Below, piece by piece: positions 17,812 to 27,377 of a DNA stretch of 64,000 bases (within the stretch, counting starts at the first letter, position 1; each line of letters begins with the position of its first letter). Below the pieces are notes generated by a model. The model did no database searches. It saw nothing but the letters and a program-made list of their open reading frames with translations, and was not told where the DNA came from. The position numbers and the translations under genes were made by a program. This stretch comes from Hyaloraphidium curvatum (Eukaryota; Monoblepharomycota; Hyaloraphidiomycetes; Hyaloraphidiales; Hyaloraphidiaceae), in the NCBI GenBank assembly GCA_025558095.1, contig JAIVFI010000035.1, positions 124,001-188,000 on the forward strand. Reading direction: 5' to 3'.

Positions 17812-19131
17812 ATGGAAGGGAGCGTGTGCGACCGACCTGGTGCTGCCAGCGTTGGAGCCCTTTCCCCGCCTTCGCGGCCGGGGTCCGTGGCCTACGCGCC
17901 CGGGCTGGGAGGGTCCGTGGCCACGGCGCTTGACACTTGTTTATCGTCTGATCAACGGAGACAACTCTACCGCCACGGGCGCTGGAGACGCAAGGTGTGT
18001 GTCCAGCCTGCCCCTTTGCGCCTCCTGGATCTGTCATTTCCGCACAAACATGGACCCGGCCCTCCGCAGGAATTCAGAGACGTCGGTGTGCTAGGGGCCG
18101 GCGGAGAGGCGACGGTGCTGCTGTGTGTCAGCCCCTGGGGGGCCCTCGTGGCTCTCAAGTGCAGTCCCAAGTCGCGCTCCGGCAACTACTATTCATCGGC
18201 GGATCCGAGCGACGCCTTCGAGCGCGAAATGCGGGCCCGCTTTGTCGCCGTCCGCGCCCACGCCGGACACCCGCACCTCATTCGATACATTGAGTGCTTT
18301 GAGACAAAGTCGCGCTTTTACAACGTGATGGAACATTGCCCCGGTGGTACCCTGGCCACATACACCGCCGCAAGGAATGGCAAACTATCCGAGTGTGAGG
18401 CGCAAAGCGCGTGCCGAGTCTTGATGGCCACTGTGGCGTACCTGCACTTGCATGGTATCGTCCACCGCGACATAAAGCCCCAAAATGTGCTTTTGCGGCG
18501 GGAAGGCGACCTGGGATCAATGGTTCTGGCTGATTTCGACAGTTCGCACGTAAGCGAAGATCGAGCGCGGGCTCTGCTAGGCGCCAAGGACTTGGAAGGG
18601 TCGGTCAATAGCGGGGAGGGCCTGGAACATTCGACCGTTCCGAAGATCGCGGAACTCCCTCGCAACACCTCGCAGGACTATACGATGCGCACTATCCGTG
18701 GCACTCCTTTCGTGAGTTTCTCCCCACCAGTTTTCGTTGATGCTGACGTCACATCTATCCTTTCGCAGTATCTCGCACCGGAGGTCGCGCGTGGCTTGCC
18801 CTACAACTCCGCAGTTGACGTCTGGGCCATCGGCTGCATCGCCTACGAACTCCTGCTCGGCGAGCCACCCTTCGCGTCGGCCGCTTCCATAGCCGAGCTC
18901 TTCTCTCGCATCACCGCCGTACAACTCCCACCTCCCGTACCGGGCGTGACCAATTTGGCCGCCGACTTCGTGCAACAGCTTCTCCGACCTGAGCCCGGAG
19001 ACAGGCCTACCGCCGCGGAGGCGCGGCGTCACTTGTGGCTCCGTCTGGGGGCTCATGGTAGGAAGAGATCAGGCGTGGAAGTCTTTTTACGAGAGGAGTC
19101 AGGGGAGTTGGAGGTGCTCCCAACAGACTGA
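17812..19131 (+). CDS. Ser/Thr protein kinase with DFD in place of DFG
   Basis: The exons are 17812-18711 and 18769-19131; the 57-base intron (donor GTGAGT, acceptor TTTCGCAG) keeps the frame open. This gives about 420 residues. Kinase landmarks in order are the glycine loop LGAGGEATV, the VALK lysine, an FEREM Glu in helix C, HRDIKPQN in the catalytic loop, ADFDSSHV in place of the usual DFG, then RGTPFYLAPEVA after splicing and DVWAIGCIAYELL. The metal-binding Asp of the DFG is kept but the Gly is Asp, which changes loop flexibility; activity is uncertain. The N-terminal 85 residues are Gly/Arg-rich. A degenerate paralogue lies head-to-head to the left. It belongs to the general Ser/Thr kinase fold; I cannot place the subfamily firmly. 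Confidence 0.75.
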   Translation: MEGSVCDRPGAASVGALSPPSRPGSVAYAPGLGGSVATALDTCLSSDQRRQLYRHGRWRRKVCVQPAPLRLLDLSFPHKHGPGPPQEFRDVGVLGAGGEATVLLCVSPWGALVALKCSPKSRSGNYYSSADPSDAFEREMRARFVAVRAHAGHPHLIRYIECFETKSRFYNVMEHCPGGTLATYTAARNGKLSECEAQSACRVLMATVAYLHLHGIVHRDIKPQNVLLRREGDLGSMVLADFDSSHVSEDRARALLGAKDLEGSVNSGEGLEHSTVPKIAELPRNTSQDYTMRTIRGTPFVSFSPPVFVDADVTSILSQYLAPEVARGLPYNSAVDVWAIGCIAYELLLGEPPFASAASIAELFSRITAVQLPPPVPGVTNLAADFVQQLLRPEPGDRPTAAEARRHLWLRLGAHGRKRSGVEVFLREESGELEVLPTD

Positions 19132-20052
19132 GCGCATGGTTTTGCAACTTCGGCCTTGCCTTGTCAGAGCACATCTCCGGCTTTTGCTGCAACCTGACAT
19201 GTATGCGGCGTGAAGGACGATTCGCGCTGTGGTCAGGTCCGCTGCGCACCGTCGGCTACGTCGAATTGATTCGCCCGAGGCGGCGGCAGAAACGATTCTG
19301 TGCGCGGTGTGGAGCGCTGTTGACGAACAGGAGTTCTATGACTTGCGTCACGGGCGTCATCGCCCAGGGACACGTTCCTGTCCTGGTCTTTGTGGGCCCG
19401 CCACCGCTGTCGGAGCCGACGGACATTGCCGTGCTGCCCGCCGCCGGCTACGCCGCCGCGGCGGCGCTGAAGGACGCGACCGCACCTGGGACGCCCGCCG
19501 TCCTCGCCCCCGCTCCACCCGGGCCCGCCACACGCGAACACGGACCCCGCAGCGGGCAGGTGGCGCTCACGGCGCAGGGGACGGGGCACGCGCCAGAGGC
19601 GCCCGACACGGTGCGCCGCCTTCGGGCAATGCCACCATCGACCCCATCCTGTTGCGTGGGTGGTCTGAGTGCGGAGAGTGCGCGCACGCGCCCAGTGATC
19701 ACGGGACTCACATGGTGTGCGGGCGGCATTTGGGTTGCGCCTCGGCGGTGCGACGCGCACTCAACCTCGCGCTCTGTCGGGTGGCTGAAAACCCCCCGGC
19801 GACCGGGTCCCCCGGTCGCTTCATCCGCACGGTGCGCGAAACTGCACGATTCGGAATGAAGTGGGCCAACATTGTGGGCGCCCCGGGCGGTGCGACCCGG
19901 CGGGTATATAAGTGCATGCCGGCATAGCATGGACTGTGTGTGGGTCACCCGGCCCTATCAAAGACACACACGCGCGCCCGAGTGCTGTCACCAAACCACA
20001 GTGAGAACAACATCCGCGTCGTCGGTACACTCGGCGCCTGACGGTGAACTAG
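19132..20052. other. Unassigned region with TATA-like promoter
   Basis: About 920 bases. Overlapping Ala/Pro/Arg-rich frames exist on both strands but none has a recognisable domain. A segment RGWSECGECAHAPSDHGTHM (about 19656-19715) has clustered Cys/His but no family match. Close to the right end is TATATAAG (19905-19912), 140 bases before the next start codon. Confidence 0.35.
19905..19912 (+). promoter_or_regulatory. TATA box candidate
   Basis: TATATAAG lies 141 bases upstream of the ATG at 20053 in otherwise GC-rich DNA. It is a good core promoter match for the following gene. Confidence 0.4.
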
Positions 20053-20595
20053 ATGGATGCACTCCTGCGGCGCGCGGTCCAAGCCGCCTCCCACGTTGCC
20101 GCCCGAAACGAACCACCAGGGACCAAAAGAGTGGACATCTTGCGATGCGTTGGACAGGTGCTGAAGTCCCTGGACAACGGGTCGGGGGGCTACCAGGAGC
20201 TCTACAATAGCATGTTCCAAGGCCAAGCTCAGGCCGTCTTGGTGGACACGCTGGGGCTTCACTGGGACGAACTTCCGGACACCCAGTTCTCCCCGAGCGA
20301 GCTTGTGTTTGCAGTTGATGGGCACTACCCACATGCCGACGACTTTCTCCGCGCAGTTGCGCCAGTCGTACCCAACCGCCCCGCATACGTTCGGCACTTT
20401 GTCTACATCTGCCACTTACTGTTCGGCACTGGGGGTTCGCTGCGAGCGACGAGGGAAAGTCTGTTGCTGTGCGTTCAACGTGCCGGGCTCTGGGGCGCGA
20501 CCGCCGAGGTGCTTGATTCCATGACGGCGCTTGCATCCGACGAAGACTTCTTGGCCATGCTTTCCAGATACGGTGATGCCGATGACGCCGTTTGA
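20053..20595 (+). CDS. Hypothetical protein, probably with a downstream exon
   Basis: The 180-residue frame looks genuinely coding: mixed composition and amphipathic helices such as RRAVQAASHVAARNE and RHFVYICHLLFGTGGSL. No family was recognised. It stops just before a second short frame (about 20624-20776, starting MYVATETDLLVNNPGFV and including GSVQLLTRLILELSLPTM), which also looks protein-like. I could not find a donor/acceptor pair that joins the two in phase, so the link is tentative. The gene starts 141 bases after a TATA-like box. It precedes, on the same strand, the GIY-YIG-like gene; the pair might form one functional unit or be a mobile insertion. Confidence 0.45.
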   Translation: MDALLRRAVQAASHVAARNEPPGTKRVDILRCVGQVLKSLDNGSGGYQELYNSMFQGQAQAVLVDTLGLHWDELPDTQFSPSELVFAVDGHYPHADDFLRAVAPVVPNRPAYVRHFVYICHLLFGTGGSLRATRESLLLCVQRAGLWGATAEVLDSMTALASDEDFLAMLSRYGDADDAV

Positions 20596-20776
20596 GGGTG
20601 GAGCATAGTCTAGTGCATGTTCTATGTACGTTGCTACCGAAACCGATCTTCTCGTCAACAACCCGGGCTTTGTGCGCGACTTTCGCGGCAGCGTGCAGCT
20701 GCTCACGCGGTTGATCCTGGAGTTGTCTTTGCCGACAATGGCGGCATTGCACAATTTACACGTGCTACCTTCGTGA

Positions 20777-21077
20777 CACGATGTGGCATCCGTCGCCTGC
20801 CCAGTCGCATCTCACCCCCGCGTCCAGTTCGACCGCTTCTCCTCTCCCGAAGCTTGGCGCTCATTTCGCAAACGTTGCACTCTAGAGGCTGTAGTTGTTC
20901 CAAGTGAGATTCACAGCTCGAATAGCTGCGAAGTGCCCAGAACCTTGAACTGAGAGGCCTGTCGGGCTGCCAGTGCGAAAACAGGTTTGCCCAGACTCGC
21001 TGTGCACTACACGAAGTCGCCACAGCCCAAGTGGACGAGCACAGGGCAACAAGCCCATCTCTGCTCGCCCAGTCGAG
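20777..21077. other. Spacer
   Basis: About 300 bases with no supported gene; presumed promoter of the following gene. Confidence 0.3.
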
Positions 21078-22445
21078 ATGAACTACGACCAGGGACCACA
21101 CGAAGGAGGGGAAGCCGAGCACACTGCCGCATTGGTGCCTGTGACCGCCCACGACCGAGTTGCCGCGGCATTCGGCAAGCTATCGGACGCACTCAGGGAG
21201 TTCGCGTCCATCGATCCAGATGCTTTGCCGGATGCCCAAATGTGCTATCTTCTGCTGCGGAGCAAGGATGTGTCAAGGGACGACCTGAGTGCCGCGTCCC
21301 GCATTCTGTCTCTTGTCCACGCAATGCTACCATCGTTCAAGATTGACTTCACTGCAGATAAAGACACACGCGTTGAGCAAATCAAGGCGTTTCTTCGCAA
21401 GGATGCGCGTGTGAGCATCGGGACTTTGAGGAGAAACTCAAACTACAAGTCGCTCATCGCGGCACTGTCGAATGAGGAGGTACCAGGATTGCAGATGGTA
21501 TCGGACATCATGGACAGGTCGTTCAGAGGCAGATCACCCAACTATGTTCTGAATGCGTTCCATCTCAACGAAGAGCGCATCCTGTTTGCCAGCGCTGATG
21601 GTCGGAGCTCAGACGAGATTTGGCGAGACCCGGAAACGCCGCCGAGCGACAAGTTGCGACACACTGATCACCTTTCAAAGCTCTACGAACTGCTTCGTGA
21701 CCCCATTGGTGCCTTCCCGAAGGCGCCGGACAGGCACGACTTCATGCCGACCATTGTGTACTGCAAGAAGCTCCCGGGGCCGGGAAACGAAAGGAAATGG
21801 TTCTCCGAGGGCAAAATGATCGACCCCGAAACGTTCTCCATTGTGGGGCACGAAAACGATCCGAAGCCGTTTCATGCCATCATGCAAACTGACCATTGGA
21901 CGAAAGTGATCAACAACGACCTCGAAGGCTTCTTGAAACCACTTGCTGCCAAGGGAGACGAAAAGGCTCAACTCGAAAACGTTGTTTACTACTACGTTGT
22001 GGATCATCCCTGTGTTCCTCAACACTGGACGGCAAAAAGCCGCTTACAGGGCTACGTCGGGAAAGCAACGAACATGTGCATTCGGGGGCCACAGACTGGC
22101 TCAAGTCGGTGGCTACAGCACTTGGACAAGGCCAGAGCGGTGTACAGCAGTGTTTTGTCGAACGTCGACAACAAGACAATGGCCCTTGTCGCGGGGCGGG
22201 GAAGCCAGCTGGTTCAAGAGACTCTTGCCATCATGCGCGCGCTGAAGCCAGACGGAACAAAACCGGGCGGGATCGTGTTCGTAATTGGCAAGTTTGGTAG
22301 CATCACCAAAGCGGAAAAGATGGAGAGCAGGATACTCAATGAGGGGAGTCTGAATCTGAAGAAGTTCCATCTCAATGGAAAGCTGGAGAAGGAAGACCTG
22401 TCTGTGGAAGACGAATCGCAGGCACCCCAAAGCCAAGCATTGTGA
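21078..22445 (+). CDS. GIY-YIG-like domain protein
   Basis: An intronless 455-residue frame from MNYDQGPHEGG. The N-terminal two thirds are helical with no known motif (for example KIDFTADKDTRVEQIKAFLR). The last third resembles a GIY-YIG nuclease fold: VVYYYVVDH, then GYVGKATN, then SRWLQHLDKA with the expected Arg and His, and later MESRILNEGSLN with a candidate catalytic Glu and Asn. GIY-YIG enzymes cut DNA and occur in homing endonucleases, repair proteins and transposons. The spacing between the first and second motifs is longer than usual (about 25 residues), so this is a suggestion only. The codons appear less GC-rich than in the neighbours, which could mean horizontal origin. Confidence 0.45.
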   Translation: MNYDQGPHEGGEAEHTAALVPVTAHDRVAAAFGKLSDALREFASIDPDALPDAQMCYLLLRSKDVSRDDLSAASRILSLVHAMLPSFKIDFTADKDTRVEQIKAFLRKDARVSIGTLRRNSNYKSLIAALSNEEVPGLQMVSDIMDRSFRGRSPNYVLNAFHLNEERILFASADGRSSDEIWRDPETPPSDKLRHTDHLSKLYELLRDPIGAFPKAPDRHDFMPTIVYCKKLPGPGNERKWFSEGKMIDPETFSIVGHENDPKPFHAIMQTDHWTKVINNDLEGFLKPLAAKGDEKAQLENVVYYYVVDHPCVPQHWTAKSRLQGYVGKATNMCIRGPQTGSSRWLQHLDKARAVYSSVLSNVDNKTMALVAGRGSQLVQETLAIMRALKPDGTKPGGIVFVIGKFGSITKAEKMESRILNEGSLNLKKFHLNGKLEKEDLSVEDESQAPQSQAL

Positions 22446-22920
22446 TGCCTGCACATTTGCTGCATCTCAGAGACTTCGAACTTCGGGTGTCCTAAGCAAG
22501 AATGAAACACATGCGCTCCCAGATGCGTGAGCCCAGTGCGCTTGCGGAGGCACTGTCATTGGCCATATCTTCGCACGCTGTCGCCAATGCCCACATTGAT
22601 CCAGCTGCCCACCGAACTTGTTGAGACAATTGCATCGCAATCGGTCGCCGACCGCACAACTGTCCTTCCAGAAGCGCGCTGCCGGCGCTGCTGGCTAAAG
22701 CCCCGCCCAAGCGTCATGTCCCGCGCCACCAACGCACGAAGCGCAAAGAGCGCGGCGGGAGTCGCGTCAGAGGGACTGTGAGGCGCGCATCGCCGAATCG
22801 AATTGCCAGTTCGCTCCGTCTTGCATCTTCAGACGACGAAGTCGGCGGCTGGCGTCACTGGATGTAGGTGGGCGGCTTGGTTGCTGAGATGATTGCGTCC
22901 GCCACACAGGGCGCGCAACC
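22446..22920. other. Spacer with possible F-box-like remnant
   Basis: About 475 bases. One plus frame at about 22587-22660 reads MPTLIQLPTELVETIASQ, reminiscent of the start of an F-box (LP-x-E-L-x-x-x-I), but it becomes unrelated at once. It is either a fragment or chance. Confidence 0.3.
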
Positions 22921-24072
22921 ATGGAAGACACCTCGTCCGCGCCCGCGCCCGCGCCGGCGCCCGCGCCGCGCCCTAAACGCCGAAAAGAGAGCAAAGAGCT
23001 GATCGAATCGCGCGCGGCCACTGCACGTGCCGCCGTCGACACGGCGAGGCGCGCATTCGTGCGTCGGTTTGCGCGGCACGACGTGACCCTCGGCAAAGGA
23101 GGCTACGCCAAGGTCGTTCTGGCCCATGACACGGTGCAGAACACCCAGGTCGCGCTCAAGATCGCACGGACGCGCGACATGCTGCCGGACAGCTCAACGT
23201 TGAAGGAGGCCGCCATCCTCCGCGCTCTGGGGCCTCATTCTGCCGTCGTTCGCCTGATTGAGGAGGCCCACTGGCCGGTGGACGAGCGTGGGTCGTCCGC
23301 CCCGTCTTGCCTGGCCCTGGAGCTTGGAAGTTGCTCGCTACAGGACGCCATCTACGGGGTGGAGGCCGATTCCGAGCCGGGCGCCCCGCCCGATGAGTGG
23401 TGCCCCGTTCCGGGCGCCGGCCCTATTGCGTGGACGCTTGCCAAAGTGCGGACGGTGATGTCGCAGCTTTTGGAGGGCCTGCAGTTCATTCACGGAAAGG
23501 GCTTCCTCCACCGCGACATCAAGCCCGCGAACGTTCTCCTCTTTCCCAGGGGCGTCGTCAAGTATGGCGACTTTGGCATTGCATGCCCTGCCCCGAACCC
23601 CTTCTTTGCTGGGCGGATGTGCACGGATGTCGTCACGCTCTGGTACAGGGCGCCGGAGCTGTTTCTGGGGACGGAGGAGCACAGCTACGGCGTCGACGTT
23701 TGGTCACTGGGCTGTGTCCTCGGCGAACTGCTCTTTCACCGCCCGCTGTTCCAGGCGTCGACGACAGGCGACATGCTGAAAGCGATGGCCGCGTTTGCTG
23801 GCCCGGTGCCCGCGTCAAGCAATCTTTGCCGGCTGCCGAGCTTCGCGCGCTACGAGGGGGCGCTGACTACGGCCGCCTCGCCCGTGGACGATCAGCCGCC
23901 GTTTCCCCTTGCAACGGGAGAGCGGCCGGCGTTTGATGCGGCGGTCGCGCTGCTTCGGGTTCTACTGGCATGGGACCCGGACGACCGCGCCGACATTGGG
24001 AAGATGCGGATGTGGGACGACACTGCGCCGATTTCGGACGAGCGGCCGTCAAAGAGGAGGAACCGGGGCTGA
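22921..24072 (+). CDS. CDK-like (CMGC group) protein kinase
   Basis: An intronless gene of 383 residues. The N-terminus has an Ala/Pro repeat and a basic stretch (RPKRRK, a possible nuclear signal). Kinase motifs: glycine loop LGKGGYAKV, VALK lysine, HRDIKPANVLL, GDFG, then VTLWYRAPELFLG, the signature of the CMGC group, and GVDVWSLGCVLGELLFHRPLF. The helix-C region reads STLKEAAILRAL, with its Glu in place of the cyclin-dependent PSTAIRE. Activity appears intact. CDK-like enzymes govern cell cycle or transcription; the exact member cannot be told. The C-terminal tail SKRRNRG is basic. Compared with the usual CDK length (about 300), there is an extra 60-residue N-terminal helix and an insert between the N-lobe strands and helix D. 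Confidence 0.8.
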   Translation: MEDTSSAPAPAPAPAPRPKRRKESKELIESRAATARAAVDTARRAFVRRFARHDVTLGKGGYAKVVLAHDTVQNTQVALKIARTRDMLPDSSTLKEAAILRALGPHSAVVRLIEEAHWPVDERGSSAPSCLALELGSCSLQDAIYGVEADSEPGAPPDEWCPVPGAGPIAWTLAKVRTVMSQLLEGLQFIHGKGFLHRDIKPANVLLFPRGVVKYGDFGIACPAPNPFFAGRMCTDVVTLWYRAPELFLGTEEHSYGVDVWSLGCVLGELLFHRPLFQASTTGDMLKAMAAFAGPVPASSNLCRLPSFARYEGALTTAASPVDDQPPFPLATGERPAFDAAVALLRVLLAWDPDDRADIGKMRMWDDTAPISDERPSKRRNRG

Positions 24073-24542
24073 GTAGATGAGATTTGTCCGCCTGCCAGCC
24101 GACCACGGAGGCCCCGCCTTGCCCACCACGCGCATGTCCGGTCCCGCCCCGCAACCGCATGCTCCTGTGCCGCTGCCCGCAGGCCGTAGCCGCGCCACCA
24201 CGCGACGAAGGCATTGCACGCGTCCGTCAAGCGCCCGATCGTTGGTCGTTTCGGTGGTTGCGTCGCGTTACGGCGAACGCTCCCCGATGCGATAGACGTA
24301 GATTCGCCGGTCTGAAGCCTCCGGATCCTCTCTCCACCAACCGCCAGCAACCTCATCACACCACGCCGCCCCGCTCCGGCCCGTCTGGAGGCCTTCCGGC
24401 GCGCTTTCCGCAGCGGTGGCAGCGTTTTGGACGTGGGGGTCAGGCTTCCCCCTGTTTGGGGTCCACTAAATGGCCCAGATTCCGGATTCAATTGTAAAGG
24501 GGCACACAACCCCCTATACGGTGTCAGTTTTGAACCGCCTGC
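24073..24542. other. Spacer before the retroelement nest
   Basis: About 470 bases between the CDK-like gene and the truncated LINE. Frames on both strands are Arg/Pro-rich and show no domain. No target-site duplication for the LINE is apparent. Confidence 0.3.
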
Positions 24543-26551
24543 GGGCGTACATACCGCCGACGCCAACGCAGGACATAGTCACGCAGGACGAGATGTGGTC
24601 GAGGTTCTCAGGGATTGTGGCTGGGTGCGACATGCCGATCGTGATCGGGGACCTGAACGCACATGTGGGGATAAGCGAGGCAAACAGCGACGTGCGTGGC
24701 ACGAGCTTCGGAAAGCGTGTAATCCGGTCGGAGCAGCGCACGGATCGGAGGGGGAAACAGCTACTTGCACTGTGCCACGAGGAGGAGCTGGTGATCCTGA
24801 ATGGGCGCCTCGAGCCGGGGGCAACAACTCGCGCAGGAAAGGATGGCGAGCGGGACAGCACCTTGGACTACGCAATCGTGCCGCAGAGCCGCTACGGGAC
24901 GGTCACCCAGCTTGCATTTGTGAAGGAAGGCTGGGTTGTCACCTCAGACCACATGGCCCTGAGCCTGACCATCAAGGCCAACCTCGTGCGACCAGCTGCG
25001 AAGGAGAACAAGCCGCACTGCAAGCCCGTGCCGTGCGACTTCCACTTCCTCGCAATAATGCGAAACCTCTACGACGAGCCCTGGGTCAAGGAGGCAATGC
25101 AAGAGTACGAGCAACTTCAAGCTGGATCCGACAAGTGCAACCGGCTCATCCAGATCATGGCAGCGGTGAACAAGGTCGCAAAGAAGAAGTACGACAAGGT
25201 CAGCGTACACGAAGAGGCGGACAAGTTCCTCAACGGCTTTGCGGACTCGGCAGAGAGGGCCGAGATCGATCGGAAGCTGTCACGCCTTCTTGAGCTGCGA
25301 TCCCTCATGGAGAAGGACGAGTGGAAGAAGGAGTACCAGGGGAAGACGCGGGAGCTGGAGAAGGAGCGGAAGAAGTTGGAGAAGAGGATGCGGAGGGTTG
25401 CTGAGCGAGAGAACTCCAAGCTGCTAGAGCGACTCTTCAGGCGAGAGCCTAAGGGGTACTACCAGCTGCTTGGAAAGGCTCACGCAAGGCGCAAGGGCAA
25501 CCCCGTGCCCTTTGCAGAGCTGGTGCGCCACATGGAGATGGTCGCCAGCGCCGAATACGTGACCAAGATCGAGGAGGATCCAAGGCTCACGTTTCCACCA
25601 CTTCCCAAGGCCACGATCACGCCTTCTGGAGACCTGCTGCGCCCCATCACCCTCAAGGAGCTGGAGAGGGTCTTGAAGAAGGCCCCCAACGGCAAGGCAA
25701 AGGACGAGGATGGGATCCGGCTCGAGTTCGTCAAGTACGGGACTGCAGTACTGAAGCAAGCTGTTGTCAACCTCCTCAACGACGTGCTCAATGGCGTCAA
25801 GATGGATGACTGGGGCCAGACACTGCTGGTGATGCTGCACAAGAAGGGGCCCAAGAACGTGGCTGGCAACTACCGAGGCATCAGCATAGAGAGGACGCTG
25901 GAGAAGGTCTTCTCCCTGGTCTGGAACGCTCGGCTAGCTCCCTGGGCTGAGTGCAACAAGCTGCTGGAAGGCTCGCAGTTTGGATTCCGTGCACGGAGAT
26001 CGACCCTTCATGCAGTGTTCCTTGCCGAGGCACTCTTCTCCCTGGCCAAGGCACGCAAGGAGAAGCTGATCATGGTCTTTGTAGACTTCACAAAGGCTTT
26101 TGACACGGTGGAGCGCCCCAGGTTATGGCAGAAACTGGAGGAGATGGGTGTACCCAAACAGGTTGTTGACATGTTCGAGATGGCGTTCGGGCGCGTGTGG
26201 GGACGGCTCCGGGATGAAGACGGGACCAAGTCAGACTTCATCAAGTTCCTGACCGGAGTGAAGCAGGGGGACCCTCTCTCATCGCTGTTCTTCGTCTTGT
26301 TCATCAACGACATCACTGCTTTCATGGAGGCCAATGGTGCAAAAGGGATGGATCTGGGCATGGTGTCTGAGGAGGAAGAGGATCAGGAGAGGATGGTCAG
26401 CTTGCTAGCTCTGTTCTTTGCAGACGACACCACTTTGATCTCGAAGACGGTGAAGGATGCCAAGATGCAGCTGGATCTTCTGTCTGCATATGCCAGTGCC
26501 AATGGGCTGGAGATCAACGTCAGCAAGACAGAGTGGATGGCCAGGCGGATA
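24543..26551 (+). pseudogene. LINE 1 ORF2, endonuclease and reverse transcriptase part
   Basis: The APE-type endonuclease C-terminal half shows IVIGDLNAHVG and SDHMALSLTI (catalytic SDH). A charged coiled linker rich in Glu/Lys/Arg follows. The reverse transcriptase has GFRARRSTLHAVFLAEAL, FVDFTKAFDTVE, GVKQGDPLSSLFF and the catalytic FFADDTTLIS. The frame is open to the insertion point of LINE 2, after WMARRI. It is almost identical to the copy in LINE 2, so both inserted recently. Confidence 0.8.
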
Positions 26552-26660
26552 GAATAGAATAGTATTGGTGACCCGGACCTGCCCCTGGCTTGGCCGCTGT
26601 TACACCATGAGTTTGCTGCTAATTGCAAAGTTCATCGGCTGTTACACCATGAGTTTGCTG

Positions 26661-27359
26661 CTAATTGCAAAGTTCATCGTCGTCGTGTGTCTTTTTCATT
26701 TTCCCAGTTTTCCTGTCCTTCATGGACTTTGAGATGAAGCTGGCAATGGAGTTGAGGGCCTTCTCCTTCTGCCGCCTCGCTTTGATCGTGGGCTCGAACT
26801 CCTTGATGCTAAGAGCCCAGAGCCAGGTCTCCATGTTCCACTCGCGGCCTAGTGCTTCCAATCTAGTCTGCAGCTTCTGGCGCCGCTCCACATTTGCTGA
26901 ACAGTGAAACAGAAAGTGTTGTTCGTCTCCAATGTGCTCAGGGTCATGCTTGCACGTTCTCTGCTGCACCTCAAGTCCTTGGTGCCTGCCTGTCTCCACC
27001 TCCAGGTCGTGGGTAGAGCACAGCAACTTTTGGACATCCCTCCGGTGCTTCTCCACCCGGATCAAGGATGGTCCGATGTGGCCAAAGGTCATGTCACACA
27101 TCCTCCAAAAGTGCAGTTTGTCGTTGTCCTTGAGCCTCTGGGCATTGATCTCCCTGAACTTGCCCTTCACAAGATTCTCCACAGTCTCCTTGGGCCATGA
27201 GACAGTGTCCTTCTCCCACATCTCCTTCCCATCTTCGCCGCCATAGTATACAAGCAGTTCCCTCAGGAAGGCAGCCCAGTTCCAGGACCCCTTCAGTGCC
27301 TCGATCTTGAGCTCTTTGTAAAGTAGGTACAGCGCAGGATCCGCTGTTTTGATGCGCAT
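26661..27359 (-). pseudogene. LINE 2 ORF2 C-terminal domain with CCHC-like motif
   Basis: After the nonsense codon the same frame continues for 232 codons to the true stop. It contains CKHDPEHIGDEQHFLFHC, a Cys/His cluster like the C-terminal knuckle of many LINE ORF2 proteins, and a basic tail RRQKEKALNS. No RNase H domain is seen, which argues against the Tad clade. Confidence 0.7.
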
Positions 27360-27377
27360 GAGGAACTTGAGTGCCGA

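Noticed and set aside
23892-24566. 224-codon minus-strand frame over the end of the CDK-like gene
   Set aside because: Mostly antisense to the kinase C-lobe, with Arg/Ala composition and no domain.
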